Assembly (NCBI GenBank): GCA_030426545.1
Contig: JAUHYL010000005.1
Span: 1-64,000, forward strand
Reading direction: 5' to 3'
DNA: 64,000 nucleotides
From: Gammaproteobacteria bacterium
GTDB lineage: Bacteria > Pseudomonadota > Gammaproteobacteria > Pseudomonadales > Halieaceae
Every line of letters starts with the position of its first letter. Position 1 is the first letter of the stretch. Under the pieces are notes generated by a model, which was not told the DNA's origin, ran no database searches, and was given only the letters and a program-made list of their open reading frames with translations. This document shows, piece by piece, positions 16,818 through 26,191 of the stretch. The position numbers and the translations under genes are program-made.

Positions 16818-19484
16818 CTACTGCAGCAGAACCACGGCACTGCCAAATACCGTTGTGCACGCCGCTTTCACCACGTCTGCCGTGCGCGAAGGCGGGCAGG
16901 TTGCATTGCCTTCGCAGTAAATCAGGCCATCGCGCTTGGTGTGTGCCGCCGGGTTCGGGTCGCTTACCCAGTTGCCGTTGATGTTCACATAGGGTTTTAA
17001 ATCACGATCGTCGGTGATCAGCAGCTCCACCTCGTCGATGATCGCCGTGCGGTCCGACTCCGTCAGCAGGCTGGCGTTAATGGCACGATCAACCAGCGGC
17101 ACGACGATGTGGTTGCGCCAGTCAATGCCGGCGTCAGCCACGGGGCGATCGAAATCAAACACATTCGCCGGCGGGAAAAGGGTTTCGCGCAAAGCGGTGT
17201 CCTGCACCAGTGCGTCGCAGTAGGCCGCGGTCAGCTGGGTTGCGGCCATCAGGTGCGAGGCGGAGAACGCGTTGAAGTCGGCCACGCCTGGCAGCGCACG
17301 GCGTACCTGGCTGAATGTCTCGCTTACCGTCTTGCCGGTTACAGGGCTGACGGCGGCGCTGGCTGTGTTCACACCGGTCAGTACCGAAAGCGAGGCGTTA
17401 ATTTCGTCGAACGTGCGCACGCCGATATCGGGTGCTTCTGCGCCGGTGAGTGTTTGCTGGTAGGGCAGTCGCGGGCGACCTTCGGTGATGCCGCTGGTGC
17501 CGGCTACGTTGTCAAACGCAAGGAAGAACACGTCCTGGTCGGCGCCGTTCTCCAGCGGTATCACGGTGCCCAGCTTGTCCAGCGTGTGCACGACACCGCT
17601 ACCCTGACTGCTGACCTGGGCCTCCACATTGACGTAAGCCTGGCCGATGCGCGCGAGTTTACCGTTGATGCCCAGGTGGATGCCGGCCAGGTCGATGTCC
17701 ACGTCGCCGCCGTCCGGATTGATGTTCACGAAGAACGGGCGCTCAAACAGGTAGCTGCTCTCGTCGAACTGCGCCACTTCAAATACCACGTAGCAGTAGT
17801 TCACGCGCTCGCTTTCGTTGAGCACGTGGCACACGCCTTCGCGGTCAAGAATTTCCGCCACACTGAACATGAGGAAAAACTTCTGCCCGACGCCGGCATC
17901 ATAGTTCTGGGCGATTTGCTCTGGCGACATGGCGCGGTTGTGAATTGCCGCCATGCGCAGTGCGCCTGCCCAGGGATTGCCGCCCGATATCGTGTTACCG
18001 AGCACCACCGCGAAGGCTTCGTTCCAGCTGTTCAGCAGGCCGCCGCCCAGGGGGTCGATATCGCCGCTGAACTCGCCGTTGACGTAGATTTTCCGACCGT
18101 CAATCGGGTCGAAGGTGACCACCACGTGCTGCAGCGTGGCCTGCGCCAGTTGCGCGTCATCATCAGTTGCCAGTGCAGGCTCGCCGCCATTGTTGTCCTC
18201 GGTGACGGAGCTGCGTGTATAGGCGAGGTAGTTGTAGAGGGTCTGGCTGAGTAGCAGGTTCCGATTGTCCGGGCCGCCGGCGTAGCCCACGATCCAGGCG
18301 TCCTCCTGGGTGACGTTGGCCGGCGCAACCCAGGCTTCGATGCTGTACTCGCCTGTGCCGCGAATTTTCTCGAACAGTTTGGCGCTGGCGCTGGCTCCGC
18401 CCTGCGCCTTGCCGTCAATGAGGCGGATGCCCCATCCAGCGAGCCAGCTGAATTCGCCAGACAGCGTCAGCGGTATTTCCGGCAGTACACCGGAGGTATC
18501 GGCGGTAGTGGTGCCTGAGCCCTCGCGGAATTCCCATTTTGCGACAAGGTCTGTCTCCACACGGCCGCCGCTGTCCGCTTCCACGCCATCTTCACCGAGC
18601 ACCTGTGCTGTACTGGTGAGCAGTGCGCTATTTACTTCGGTTGGCGGCACCACGCCTGCGAGCGCCGCGATGGCGGACTCCAGGGTTTGGGCGTTGCTGT
18701 CGCAATCGCTCCAGCAGTTGTGTGACTCCGGCGACATGCGCTGTACCAGGCGCGAGCGCACCGGTGTGGTCAGGTCTACCTTGCCGCGCAGCGCTGCGTA
18801 GGCGATATCAGTGTCGGCACTGGCCAGGTAGGGTGCCTGCGGGATCGGTGAGGTATCTGAATGGCAGTCGACGCAGTAGCGCGTTAGCAGTTCCAGCAGT
18901 TCACCGTTTGCGGTCAGGTCCATGCCCAGCGCGGTCACGTCGGCATTTGTCGGTGGCAGCACACTTGTCGCGCCCGGCTGATAGGGGCGACGTGGCGTAA
19001 GGTTGACGGTGGCCGTGCTGTCGCTCGAGGCCTCCGCCCAGCGTTCGATATAGCCGACGATGGTTGCCGCACAGGTTGACGCCTGGGTCGGCGCCAGCCA
19101 GCAGTTATGGCCGTTGGCAACGCGGGTAACAACGGGCGATGCCGACGGATCGTTCATGTTGACCACGGTACGCGCGTGCTGCCACGCCTCGTTGACATTG
19201 CCCTGGTCGACAAACGACGGTGTGCCGGTGCCGCCCGGGGTATGACATTCGCCGCAGCGGTTGTCGCCTGCGAGCGGATCGTAGAACGCGATCTTGAAAT
19301 TCTGAATATCCTCGGAGGCCGGTGTCGGTCCTTCATAGACGAAGCCGCCGCTGCCGTCCGGGCCGCCCAGGTTGGTATTGATTTCGCGTTCACTGCCGCC
19401 GCCTCCGGTGCCGCCGCTGCAGGCCTGGAGTAGCAGTGCAGTCAGTAGCAGGGCAGGGCGAATGGGGACTATCGATCTATTCAC
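16818..19484 (-). CDS. LamG-domain lipoprotein with two c-type haem motifs
   Basis: An 888-residue lipoprotein (lipobox LLQAC, Cys22, then a Gly/Ser linker). Two cytochrome-like modules follow: CGECH at 77-81 and CVDCH at 204-208, each followed by a downstream HNCW motif (near 127 and again near 258). A LamG/concanavalin-like domain occupies about 315-520 (LVAKWEFREGSGTTTADTSG, YSIEAWVAPANV, VNGEFSGDI, IHNRAMSPEQIAQNYDAG). A long C-terminal region with extra cysteines is not recognised. It is probably exposed on the outer membrane, binding haem covalently and a glycan or protein through LamG. It lies 14 bp downstream of the CVSCH protein gene. Confidence 0.82.
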   Translation of the reverse strand: MNRSIVPIRPALLLTALLLQACSGGTGGGGSEREINTNLGGPDGSGGFVYEGPTPASEDIQNFKIAFYDPLAGDNRCGECHTPGGTGTPSFVDQGNVNEAWQHARTVVNMNDPSASPVVTRVANGHNCWLAPTQASTCAATIVGYIERWAEASSDSTATVNLTPRRPYQPGATSVLPPTNADVTALGMDLTANGELLELLTRYCVDCHSDTSPIPQAPYLASADTDIAYAALRGKVDLTTPVRSRLVQRMSPESHNCWSDCDSNAQTLESAIAALAGVVPPTEVNSALLTSTAQVLGEDGVEADSGGRVETDLVAKWEFREGSGTTTADTSGVLPEIPLTLSGEFSWLAGWGIRLIDGKAQGGASASAKLFEKIRGTGEYSIEAWVAPANVTQEDAWIVGYAGGPDNRNLLLSQTLYNYLAYTRSSVTEDNNGGEPALATDDDAQLAQATLQHVVVTFDPIDGRKIYVNGEFSGDIDPLGGGLLNSWNEAFAVVLGNTISGGNPWAGALRMAAIHNRAMSPEQIAQNYDAGVGQKFFLMFSVAEILDREGVCHVLNESERVNYCYVVFEVAQFDESSYLFERPFFVNINPDGGDVDIDLAGIHLGINGKLARIGQAYVNVEAQVSSQGSGVVHTLDKLGTVIPLENGADQDVFFLAFDNVAGTSGITEGRPRLPYQQTLTGAEAPDIGVRTFDEINASLSVLTGVNTASAAVSPVTGKTVSETFSQVRRALPGVADFNAFSASHLMAATQLTAAYCDALVQDTALRETLFPPANVFDFDRPVADAGIDWRNHIVVPLVDRAINASLLTESDRTAIIDEVELLITDDRDLKPYVNINGNWVSDPNPAAHTKRDGLIYCEGNATCPPSRTADVVKAACTTVFGSAVVLLQ

Positions 19485-19498
19485 AGTCTTGATCTCCC

Positions 19499-20764
19499 CT
19501 ACAGATGGTCGGCGCAGTACGCCGCCGTTTCAGCGAACACCTGCTTCATGTTGCCGGCCACGTTGAAGCGCGCGACAAGGTCTGCCACAGCCTGGGTATC
19601 GGACGCATCGGGCGTTGGCTCCCGCAGGCACACGGCGCGGAAGGCCTTTTTCACCTGGCAGAATGCGAAGGCATCGGTGTTAGCGAGTTCATCACCCAGC
19701 GAGGCAGCCCCGTCGCCCTCCGCGTACTCGGGATCGCGTGCCAGGTCGACGGCGCCGCTATTGCCCGCAGGCAGTCGCCAGCCAACCCGGCCGCTGTTGT
19801 CGCCCAGGCGCCAGTAGTTCGTCCAGTGATCATTGGGCGTGATGTAGCCGGTGGGAAAGGTGGCGCCGTTGATCAGGTATTTGCGCTGTACACTGCCGCC
19901 GGTGTATTCCACGCTGCCCAGGTCCTTGCGCTGCTCCAGTTCCAGGTTTGGTGCCGCGTCCTCGTCGGGGTAGGGAAAGTCGTAGTAGGCGAAGGCCTGT
20001 GCCAGTGGGTCCATGCCCGCGTGGCAGGACACGCACTGATTCAGAAACAAGGTGCTGTCACCGCCGGGACTGCGCGATACATCCTGGCGAACTCGATCGC
20101 TGGGGGCGGCGCTGTCTTTCAACTGTTCCAGATCCATACAGAGGTGGTTGAGCAGGGTGAAACGCAGCATTGCGCGATTGGTGCCATCCACGAAGAAGGC
20201 CCGCGCGGCCGCGCGCGTTGTCATCACGCCGGCGGTGGCCTCCGGTGGTAATGCGGTCACGCCACTCTGGCTGTCCCGCACCAGTACCGCCGGGTCGGCG
20301 AGATTCGCCCCGGAAGCTTCCAGGAATTCGTAGTGATCGTTGTCGTCAGCGCCGTAGGCGGGAATGCCCGGTACGTTGCCGCGGTAGAGTATGTCGGCGG
20401 AGAGAATGTCGCGGAAGTCGAGCTCGTCGCGCACAACGCCGATAACGGTTGCGCTGTAGTCGTTCAGGGGCGCGAAGACATCCTGTGCCTCGTTGGTCCA
20501 GGGTGTAGACCAGTTCTTCAGGGTAACCGTGTAAAAGTCGCCCGTGGCTGAGACGCCCGGTGCACCGTCGATGGCATACAGCGCGGCGCCTACCGGCCCT
20601 TCTGCACCGGTGATGGCGGACGCCATTGCGTCCAGCATCGCGTCGGATGCCGGCACTCCCGTGAGCCGATCGTGAATGCGCTTGGCCTGTTCCCGGGGGC
20701 CGGCGTGGCTGCCCAGCGAGGTGGTCATGCACAGTGCGACCACCGCGGCAATAAGTTTGCCCAT
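19499..20764 (-). CDS. Exported mono-haem protein resembling DUF1588/DUF1592-type cytochromes
   Basis: A 421-residue protein with a signal peptide (MGKLIAAVVALCMTTSLGSHA). A segment DFRDILSADILYRG (about 116-129) and TNRAMLRFTLLNHLCM (about 195-210) precede a haem-binding CVSCH at 244-248, in the context NQCVSCHAGMDPLAQAFAYYDF. This arrangement recalls DUF1592/DUF1588/DUF1585 proteins of the planctomycete cytochrome type (CxxCHxxIDPLGFALExFD). A DUF1501-like protein, the usual companion of those families, is encoded two genes downstream. It is the first gene of the leftward unit; ATG 20764 has GGGAG unusually close upstream. Confidence 0.75.
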   Translation of the reverse strand: MGKLIAAVVALCMTTSLGSHAGPREQAKRIHDRLTGVPASDAMLDAMASAITGAEGPVGAALYAIDGAPGVSATGDFYTVTLKNWSTPWTNEAQDVFAPLNDYSATVIGVVRDELDFRDILSADILYRGNVPGIPAYGADDNDHYEFLEASGANLADPAVLVRDSQSGVTALPPEATAGVMTTRAAARAFFVDGTNRAMLRFTLLNHLCMDLEQLKDSAAPSDRVRQDVSRSPGGDSTLFLNQCVSCHAGMDPLAQAFAYYDFPYPDEDAAPNLELEQRKDLGSVEYTGGSVQRKYLINGATFPTGYITPNDHWTNYWRLGDNSGRVGWRLPAGNSGAVDLARDPEYAEGDGAASLGDELANTDAFAFCQVKKAFRAVCLREPTPDASDTQAVADLVARFNVAGNMKQVFAETAAYCADHL

Positions 20765-21205
20765 ACTCCCAATTCCGTTTGCAAGGGCGGTTTCAGGTTG
20801 TCTGCACTGTCGACCGCCCGGTCTGGCAGTGCTTGCGCGGGTTGATTATCTTTCGTTGCCGAAGCGTGGAAGACACGCGGAGTCAGAATTCCGCAGTCAG
20901 TGTTTTCGCCTTCAGGAGAGCAGCTTCGCAAACCGGGTTGAGGCAGCACAAGGGCAGGGGTTGAATTACGGGAATATTTAACGAAGTCCGCGTTAAGCGA
21001 GTTATAACGAGTTATTCGCAGGGGTTCTAATGCTGCTGCCTGAAAAAAACGCCGCTTCGCATCATTGCTTTTTAAGCAAGTTTTTTCTGCACTTTTCTGC
21101 TTCTTTTCCGCTCCTGCCGTCAGTTTCCCAAAGCTTGGCAATTTGCCGGTTTTTACCGCTGTGCGCTTGTGCACCGGCAGTGCGCTCTGTAAAGCTTGCG
21201 CGAGC
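20765..21205. promoter_or_regulatory. Divergent promoter region of the two haem/motor transcription units
   Basis: 441 bp without a convincing gene separate the two divergent units. The part from about 20,960 to 21,110 is AT-rich relative to its surroundings. It contains two 8-bp direct repeats CGAGTTAT exactly 10 bp apart (20998-21005 and 21008-21015) and a TATAAC box (21003-21008), but no convincing -35 was found. Same-face spaced repeats suggest a regulator site. The short frames here lack ribosome binding sites and any recognisable protein character. Confidence 0.45.
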
Positions 21206-24019
21206 ATGGTAAGAATAAATCGACAGTTAACGGCCCTGAAAAGCGCTTTCACCCTTGTTTTTACGGGTTTTTTGATCGCCTGTGGCGGTGGGGGAGGCGG
21301 CGGCAACGTCACCCTGACCACTGACGGGCAGGGTGAGGATCCGGTCATCGTTGAGATTCCGGTGGCTTATATCAAACGGCCGCTGGTGGAAGATGCGCCC
21401 GATATTCGCGATCCCATCGCGTTTTTTCCCGGCGCCCGGTTATTTGTGCGTGGACGATCTGCGACCAGTGCCGAAGATGTGGACGTGAGTGCGATGATCG
21501 CAGAGATTGTCGCTGAAGAAGAAGGGCTGGCTGCCGAGGACATAGCGCTCGACATCAAGGATATAGAGAGCTCCTTCGACGGTTCCACACTGGTGTTTGC
21601 CGTGCGCGCCGTGCCGGAGCCGGTAGATGCCAACCTTGAGGACACCACCTGGAACCTGTGGACGTACGATATCGCTGCACGCGAGGCGGACTACGTGATC
21701 AGTTCACGCATCAAGCGCAATGAAGGTGTAGAAACAGGCGCGGGCCACGATATTGCGCCGCACTTCCTGCCGGATGACCGTATTGTCTTCAGTTCCACGC
21801 GCCAGGTGGCCAGCCAGGGTCGGCAGCTGAATGAGGGGCGCATTCAGTTGTTCGCCGCCCTCGATGAAAGCGGTCGGCGGCCGGCGGCAGTGTTGCATAT
21901 CTTTGACCCGCAGCTGCGCGGTGACGAGTTTCAACAGATTTCCTTTAACCTTAGCCACGACCTGGACCCGGTGGTGCTGTCTTCCGGTGAGATCGTATTC
22001 AGCCGCTGGAACAACACCGCAACCAACCATATCAGCCTCTATCGCATCGACCCGGCGGGGCTCGGCGCATCGCCGCTGTTTGGCTTTCACAGCCAGAACA
22101 GTGGCGACGGCGGCGCCGTGGTGTACAGCCAGCCGCGGGAGTTGGACGATGGCCGACTCGCGGTGGTGTTGCGCGAACCGGCGTCCAGCACGCTCGGTGG
22201 CAGCATCGTGTTTCTGGACACGCAAAACTTTGCCGATGTTGACCAGCCCCTGTGGAATAGCAGTGGTGTGGCCGGTAGCGGACAGGATCCGATCACCCTG
22301 CGGGAGATCCGCACGGACGGGCTCCTGTCTCGCGGCGGCCAGTTTGGTTCAGTATTTGCGCTGCGCGATGACAGTGGCCGCCTGCTGGTTACCTGGAGCG
22401 ATTGCCGCGTAATCGATGAGGACGCTGTTGAGCAACCGGTGGGGGAGGACCCTGAGGCAGGGCAGACCACGCTTTACCCGCCGTGTTCGCTGCAGCCGGA
22501 AAATGAAAATCCCGCACCGCCGCTCTACGGAGGCTGGCTCTACGACCCCGTCGCCGAGACACAGCGTCCCGTGGTTATCCCTGAAGAGGGTTTTGCGATA
22601 ACGGAGCTGATTGCGGCGGAGCCCAGGGACTTTTCTGACGTACTGCCGCTGCCTGAAGATTACAACAATGAGCTGGCACAACAGCAACGTGGCCAACTCC
22701 TGATCGACAGTGTTTACGATTTCGACGGGGTGGATGAATCGCCGGCCGGCATTGCACAGCACGCACAACCCGGTACGCCGAACTTTACGGCGCGCCCGGC
22801 GCGTTTTCTGCGCATTTATCAACCGGTGCCCATACCGGATCGCGATGTCTTTGAGATCCCGCCGTTCGCTGCGGGCTTTGCGGGCGGGTTGGGATTTCGT
22901 GAGATTCTCGGTTACGTGCCGGTAGAGCCAGACGGGTCTGTCACCGCGGTGTTGCCGTCTGACCGGCCGCTGAGCTTTGATGTGCTGGATAGTCGCGGTC
23001 GCCGGATTGGCGCCCGCCACAACTACTGGCTGCAACTGGGTGCCGGCGAAGTACTGCGCTGTACCGGCTGTCACGACCACGCCAGCGGCCTGCCACATGG
23101 GCGCGTGGATTCACAACCGCCGTCGTCCAATCCCGGTGCCGTGGCGCTGGCCAACGGTAGCCTGGGATTCCCCGCTACCAACGCCGACGAGCTGTTTGCG
23201 CAGATAGTCGGCGAGAGTATGGCCGAAGTCTGGAACGCGCGCAGGCCAGCGGGAAACACCGCGGCGACAGCGCGTGAGCTTGTGTTGGCTCCCGCCTACA
23301 CCGATGAGTGGCACAGCCCTGCGGTGGCGGCCGAAGCGGCGATCGCAGACAGGGACTACAGCACCGAATGGCCCGACATTCCGGCGGATCGGCGTATCAT
23401 TGTAAACAGCTTCGACCCGGGCCAGCCCAGTCGTATCGTCATCAATTACATTGATCACCTGCAGCCCATGTGGGAACGCGAGCGTGAGGCGCGCCTGGAC
23501 AGTGATGGCAATGCGGTAACCACCTGTACCGGCTGTCATTCCACCGCAGAGGGCGTGGTGGTACCGGCCGGGCAATTGGATTTGACCGCGGCGCCTTCCG
23601 ATATCGAACCAGAACATTACCGCTCCTATCGCGAACTGTTGTCGGGCGACGACGAGCAGTGGCTGGACGCCGACGGCAACCTCGGCAACCGTGAACGCCT
23701 GTGTACGCTGACCGACGCTGAAGGCAACACCATTACGGTTACGGAAACTGTGCCAGTGAGCGCGTCGCAGCAGGCGGGCTCAGCCAACACCAGCGTGCGC
23801 TTTTTTAGCTGCTTTGAAGGCGGTGCCTGCGGGCCACCGGATTCACCGGCCCTGCCTGCCAATTGTGTGGAAGGCGAGGGCGAGCCGGTACCGGCCACGC
23901 GCAACACCATTGACCACGTCGGTCTGCTGTCGGAGCCTGAACTACACCTGGTCTCGGAGTGGCTGGATCTCGGCGCGCAGTACTTCAATAACCCGTTTGA
24001 CGACAGATTGGTTGAATAG
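21206..24019 (+). CDS. Di-haem beta-propeller lipoprotein (HzsA-related architecture)
   Basis: A 937-residue protein from ATG 21206, chosen because it gives a short signal with lipobox LIAC followed by a poly-Gly linker; an upstream in-frame ATG at 21065 adds 47 residues with no clear role. The N-terminal half carries WD40/PD40-like propeller repeats ([47 protein letters not shown]). The C-terminal half has two c-type haem motifs, CTGCH at residues 619-623 and 774-778. Propeller plus CxxCH modules recall proteins related to the hydrazine synthase alpha subunit, though this does not imply hydrazine chemistry. It is the first gene of the rightward unit; the next gene follows after 5 bp. Confidence 0.78.
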   Translation: MVRINRQLTALKSAFTLVFTGFLIACGGGGGGGNVTLTTDGQGEDPVIVEIPVAYIKRPLVEDAPDIRDPIAFFPGARLFVRGRSATSAEDVDVSAMIAEIVAEEEGLAAEDIALDIKDIESSFDGSTLVFAVRAVPEPVDANLEDTTWNLWTYDIAAREADYVISSRIKRNEGVETGAGHDIAPHFLPDDRIVFSSTRQVASQGRQLNEGRIQLFAALDESGRRPAAVLHIFDPQLRGDEFQQISFNLSHDLDPVVLSSGEIVFSRWNNTATNHISLYRIDPAGLGASPLFGFHSQNSGDGGAVVYSQPRELDDGRLAVVLREPASSTLGGSIVFLDTQNFADVDQPLWNSSGVAGSGQDPITLREIRTDGLLSRGGQFGSVFALRDDSGRLLVTWSDCRVIDEDAVEQPVGEDPEAGQTTLYPPCSLQPENENPAPPLYGGWLYDPVAETQRPVVIPEEGFAITELIAAEPRDFSDVLPLPEDYNNELAQQQRGQLLIDSVYDFDGVDESPAGIAQHAQPGTPNFTARPARFLRIYQPVPIPDRDVFEIPPFAAGFAGGLGFREILGYVPVEPDGSVTAVLPSDRPLSFDVLDSRGRRIGARHNYWLQLGAGEVLRCTGCHDHASGLPHGRVDSQPPSSNPGAVALANGSLGFPATNADELFAQIVGESMAEVWNARRPAGNTAATARELVLAPAYTDEWHSPAVAAEAAIADRDYSTEWPDIPADRRIIVNSFDPGQPSRIVINYIDHLQPMWEREREARLDSDGNAVTTCTGCHSTAEGVVVPAGQLDLTAAPSDIEPEHYRSYRELLSGDDEQWLDADGNLGNRERLCTLTDAEGNTITVTETVPVSASQQAGSANTSVRFFSCFEGGACGPPDSPALPANCVEGEGEPVPATRNTIDHVGLLSEPELHLVSEWLDLGAQYFNNPFDDRLVE

Positions 24020-24024
24020 GCGCC

Positions 24025-24801
24025 ATGTCTGCCCTCGCCCCCAACAAACTCAACGGCCTCCACGGTGACGTCTATTTGTTGCTGGTGGCTGTCCTTTGCC
24101 TGCTTGCAGCGGGCGCGCAGGCTGAGGAAGCGCTGCCGGAATCCTGGGTCGCTGATGCCTACATTGAAATGCGCACACAGCCTGGCCGTGGTTACCCGGT
24201 GTTCTATGTGGCCGAGCGCGGCGAGCGCATCGAACTTGTGCGCCAACGCACCGACTGGATAAAGGTGCGCAACGCGCGCGGTATCGAGGGGTGGGTGCAT
24301 GTTGACGCAATTGGCCGCACGGTGGATGCCGGCGGTGAGGCGCTGGCACTTTCCAGTCCTGATCTGGACGCATTCACCCGGCGCAAGTGGGAGTTTGGCA
24401 TCCTGGTGGGCGACTATGGCGACACGGATGCGCTCGGCGGCTACGTGGGCTGGCACTTCACGCGCAATCTCAGCCTGGAGCTTGCCGCCACCGAAAATTT
24501 TGGCGATGCATCGGACGGGCGCATGGTGACCGCGAATATCACGCACCAGATGTTCCCGGATACTCGCTACTCTCCGTTTCTCACCATCGGCTGGGGGGTG
24601 CGCGAAACCAGCCCGCGCTCAACACTGGTGGAGACCGAGGACCGCACCGACAATACAGCGAGCATCGGCGCCGGACTGCGCATACACCTGTACAAGCGCC
24701 TGTTTCTGCGCCTGCAATACAAACACTACGCGGTGATGACTGACCGCGACGACGATGAAGAGGTGGACGAATGGAAAATCGGTATCAGCGCTTTCTACTA
24801 G
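24025..24801 (+). CDS. SH3-domain plus outer-membrane beta-barrel protein
   Basis: A 258-residue protein with a signal peptide ([16 protein letters not shown]). A bacterial SH3 domain (about 45-95: [22 protein letters not shown], then GWVHVDAIG) is followed by a C-terminal eight-strand-like beta-barrel region of alternating strands ([22 protein letters not shown]) ending in aromatic Phe-Tyr (KIGISAFY), the usual outer-membrane assembly signal. The SH3 part could bind peptidoglycan or a partner, which would tie the barrel to the periplasmic machine. The gene overlaps the next, also a barrel, by 31 bp. Confidence 0.85.
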   Translation: MSALAPNKLNGLHGDVYLLLVAVLCLLAAGAQAEEALPESWVADAYIEMRTQPGRGYPVFYVAERGERIELVRQRTDWIKVRNARGIEGWVHVDAIGRTVDAGGEALALSSPDLDAFTRRKWEFGILVGDYGDTDALGGYVGWHFTRNLSLELAATENFGDASDGRMVTANITHQMFPDTRYSPFLTIGWGVRETSPRSTLVETEDRTDNTASIGAGLRIHLYKRLFLRLQYKHYAVMTDRDDDEEVDEWKIGISAFY

Positions 24802-25406
24802 CGGTGGTGTGTTGCGCAGCGGTATCCGCGCAGGCGCAGGAGGATTCTCCCACGGAAGTCGTTTCGCCCGAGGTGGAGCGCCGCGTGATCGAGCCGGCGG
24901 CCATCGACCGCGAGGACTTTGAAGTCGGGGCCTATGTCGGCCTGCTGGCCATTGAGGATTTCGACGCCGCCTTGCTTTACGGCGCGCGCTTCGCCTGGCA
25001 TGTCACGGAGGACTTTTTCCTGGAGGCATCGTTTGGTTCTTCCGAGGGCGACCAGACCAGCTTCGAAGACCTGACCGGCGGCGCCCCCCTGTTCGATGAC
25101 AGCGAACGCGACTACCTGTTTTACGATCTCAGTGTCGGTTGGAATGCGCTGCCGGGCGAGGTCTTCCTGTTCGGCAACCGCGCCATGAAATCGGACCTTT
25201 ACCTGATACTCGGCGCCGGCAGCACAGATTTTCTCGACGACAACTGGTTCACACTGAACGCGGGTGTTGGCTATCGCCTGTTGATCAATGACTGGCTGAC
25301 CTGGCGAATCGACGTGCGCGACCACATTTTTGATCGCGATACCTTCGGCGAAGAAGAGATAACCCACAACGTAGAGCTTTCCACCGGCATCACGGTGTTT
25401 TTCTAG
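24771..25406 (+). CDS. Outer-membrane beta-barrel domain protein (OMP_myx_plus-like)
   Basis: A 211-residue protein beginning inside the 3' end of the SH3-barrel gene. The signal peptide is [14 protein letters not shown], followed by an acidic linker and a beta-barrel of strands such as [22 protein letters not shown] and [12 protein letters not shown], ending [10 protein letters not shown] with a terminal Phe. It resembles the outer membrane beta-barrel family first noted in myxobacteria (TIGR04565 type, by memory). It is likely paired with the preceding protein in the outer membrane. Confidence 0.83.
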   Translation: MENRYQRFLLAVVCCAAVSAQAQEDSPTEVVSPEVERRVIEPAAIDREDFEVGAYVGLLAIEDFDAALLYGARFAWHVTEDFFLEASFGSSEGDQTSFEDLTGGAPLFDDSERDYLFYDLSVGWNALPGEVFLFGNRAMKSDLYLILGAGSTDFLDDNWFTLNAGVGYRLLINDWLTWRIDVRDHIFDRDTFGEEEITHNVELSTGITVFF

Positions 25407-25438
25407 GCGGAAGCTGCGGAGGTTAAAGGAGCGGAAAC

Positions 25439-25945
25439 ATGCGAAGACTAAAACGCAACATAGCACTTTGGTGCGCCATCCTCGTCACCACGCTGGCGAC
25501 AGTACAGGTCACAGCCACGCCCGTGGGAGCGCCGGGTGGCAATTTCACATTGAAGAGCGCAACCGGCAAGAACATCCGCCTCAGCGAACACCGAGGCGAG
25601 GTGATACTGCTGAACTTCTGGGCGTCGTGGTGTGGACCCTGCCGACAGGAATTTCCCCACCTGGATGCGCTGCACCGGAAATACGCCGATCTCGGGTTTA
25701 CGGTACTTGGCGTCAATGTGGAGCAGGATCGGGCGCAGGCAGACAAGGTGCTGCGCGACATTCCCGTGACGTTCCCAATACTGTTCGACAATACCAGTGT
25801 GGTCAGTGAGCTGTATAACGTGGAAGCGATGCCCATGACAGTACTGCTCGATCGCAGCGGCGTGGTGCGGTACGTGCACCACGGCTACAAGCCGGGTTAT
25901 GAATCGCTGTACGAGAAGCAGGTGCGAGCGCTTGTTCGCGAATAG
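25439..25945 (+). CDS. TlpA/ResA-like periplasmic thioredoxin
   Basis: A 168-residue protein with an N-terminal membrane or signal segment (IALWCAILVTTLATVQVTA) and a thioredoxin fold with active site WCGPC (Cys65, Cys68), VILLNFWASW before it and cis-Pro in AMPMTVLLDRSG. It is a typical TlpA-like reductase that would reduce disulfides, for example apocytochrome CxxCH cysteines, which suits a cluster with several haem c proteins. A GGAGCGGAAAC sequence lies just before the ATG. The gene follows the barrel gene after 32 bp. Confidence 0.93.
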   Translation: MRRLKRNIALWCAILVTTLATVQVTATPVGAPGGNFTLKSATGKNIRLSEHRGEVILLNFWASWCGPCRQEFPHLDALHRKYADLGFTVLGVNVEQDRAQADKVLRDIPVTFPILFDNTSVVSELYNVEAMPMTVLLDRSGVVRYVHHGYKPGYESLYEKQVRALVRE

Positions 25946-25966
25946 GCGGCGCGGAGGGAAGAGATT

Positions 25967-26191
25967 GTGAGCGTTCAACGGACACTGCCGTTACTGATGC
26001 TGCTCACCCTGTTGGGCGGGTGCGGTATTCAACCCTGGGTAAAACCCTACGAGCGGCAGAATCTCGCCGACCCGCTGATGAGCTTTGATCGCCATCCCAT
26101 TGCGGCGGGATATACGCACCACGTCTACCAGGCGCGCGAGGGTGCTCGCGGTGCAGAAGGCGGCGGAGGAGGTGGCTGTGGCTGCAACTAG
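25967..26191 (+). CDS. DUF4266 small lipoprotein
   Basis: A 74-residue protein from GTG 25967 with a GGAGGG site 8-10 bases upstream. The lipobox is LLGGC (Cys19), followed by IQPWVKPYERQNLADPLM and a C-terminal Gly run ending GCGCN, the signature of DUF4266. DUF4266 genes characteristically lie directly before DUF3570 genes, as here. The coding sequence of the Gly run (GGAGGA at 26165-26170) also provides the ribosome binding site of the next gene, which overlaps by 14 bp. Function is unknown. Confidence 0.9.
   Translation: MSVQRTLPLLMLLTLLGGCGIQPWVKPYERQNLADPLMSFDRHPIAAGYTHHVYQAREGARGAEGGGGGGCGCN

Noticed and set aside
20725-21348. 207-codon leftward frame across the divergent promoter
   Set aside because: It overlaps both divergent genes and has no signal, domain or ribosome binding site.
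16818-24019. Anammox-type hydrazine metabolism from the HzsA-like protein
   Set aside because: Only the propeller plus CxxCH layout is shared; no other hydrazine synthase subunit or hydrazine dehydrogenase gene is present.
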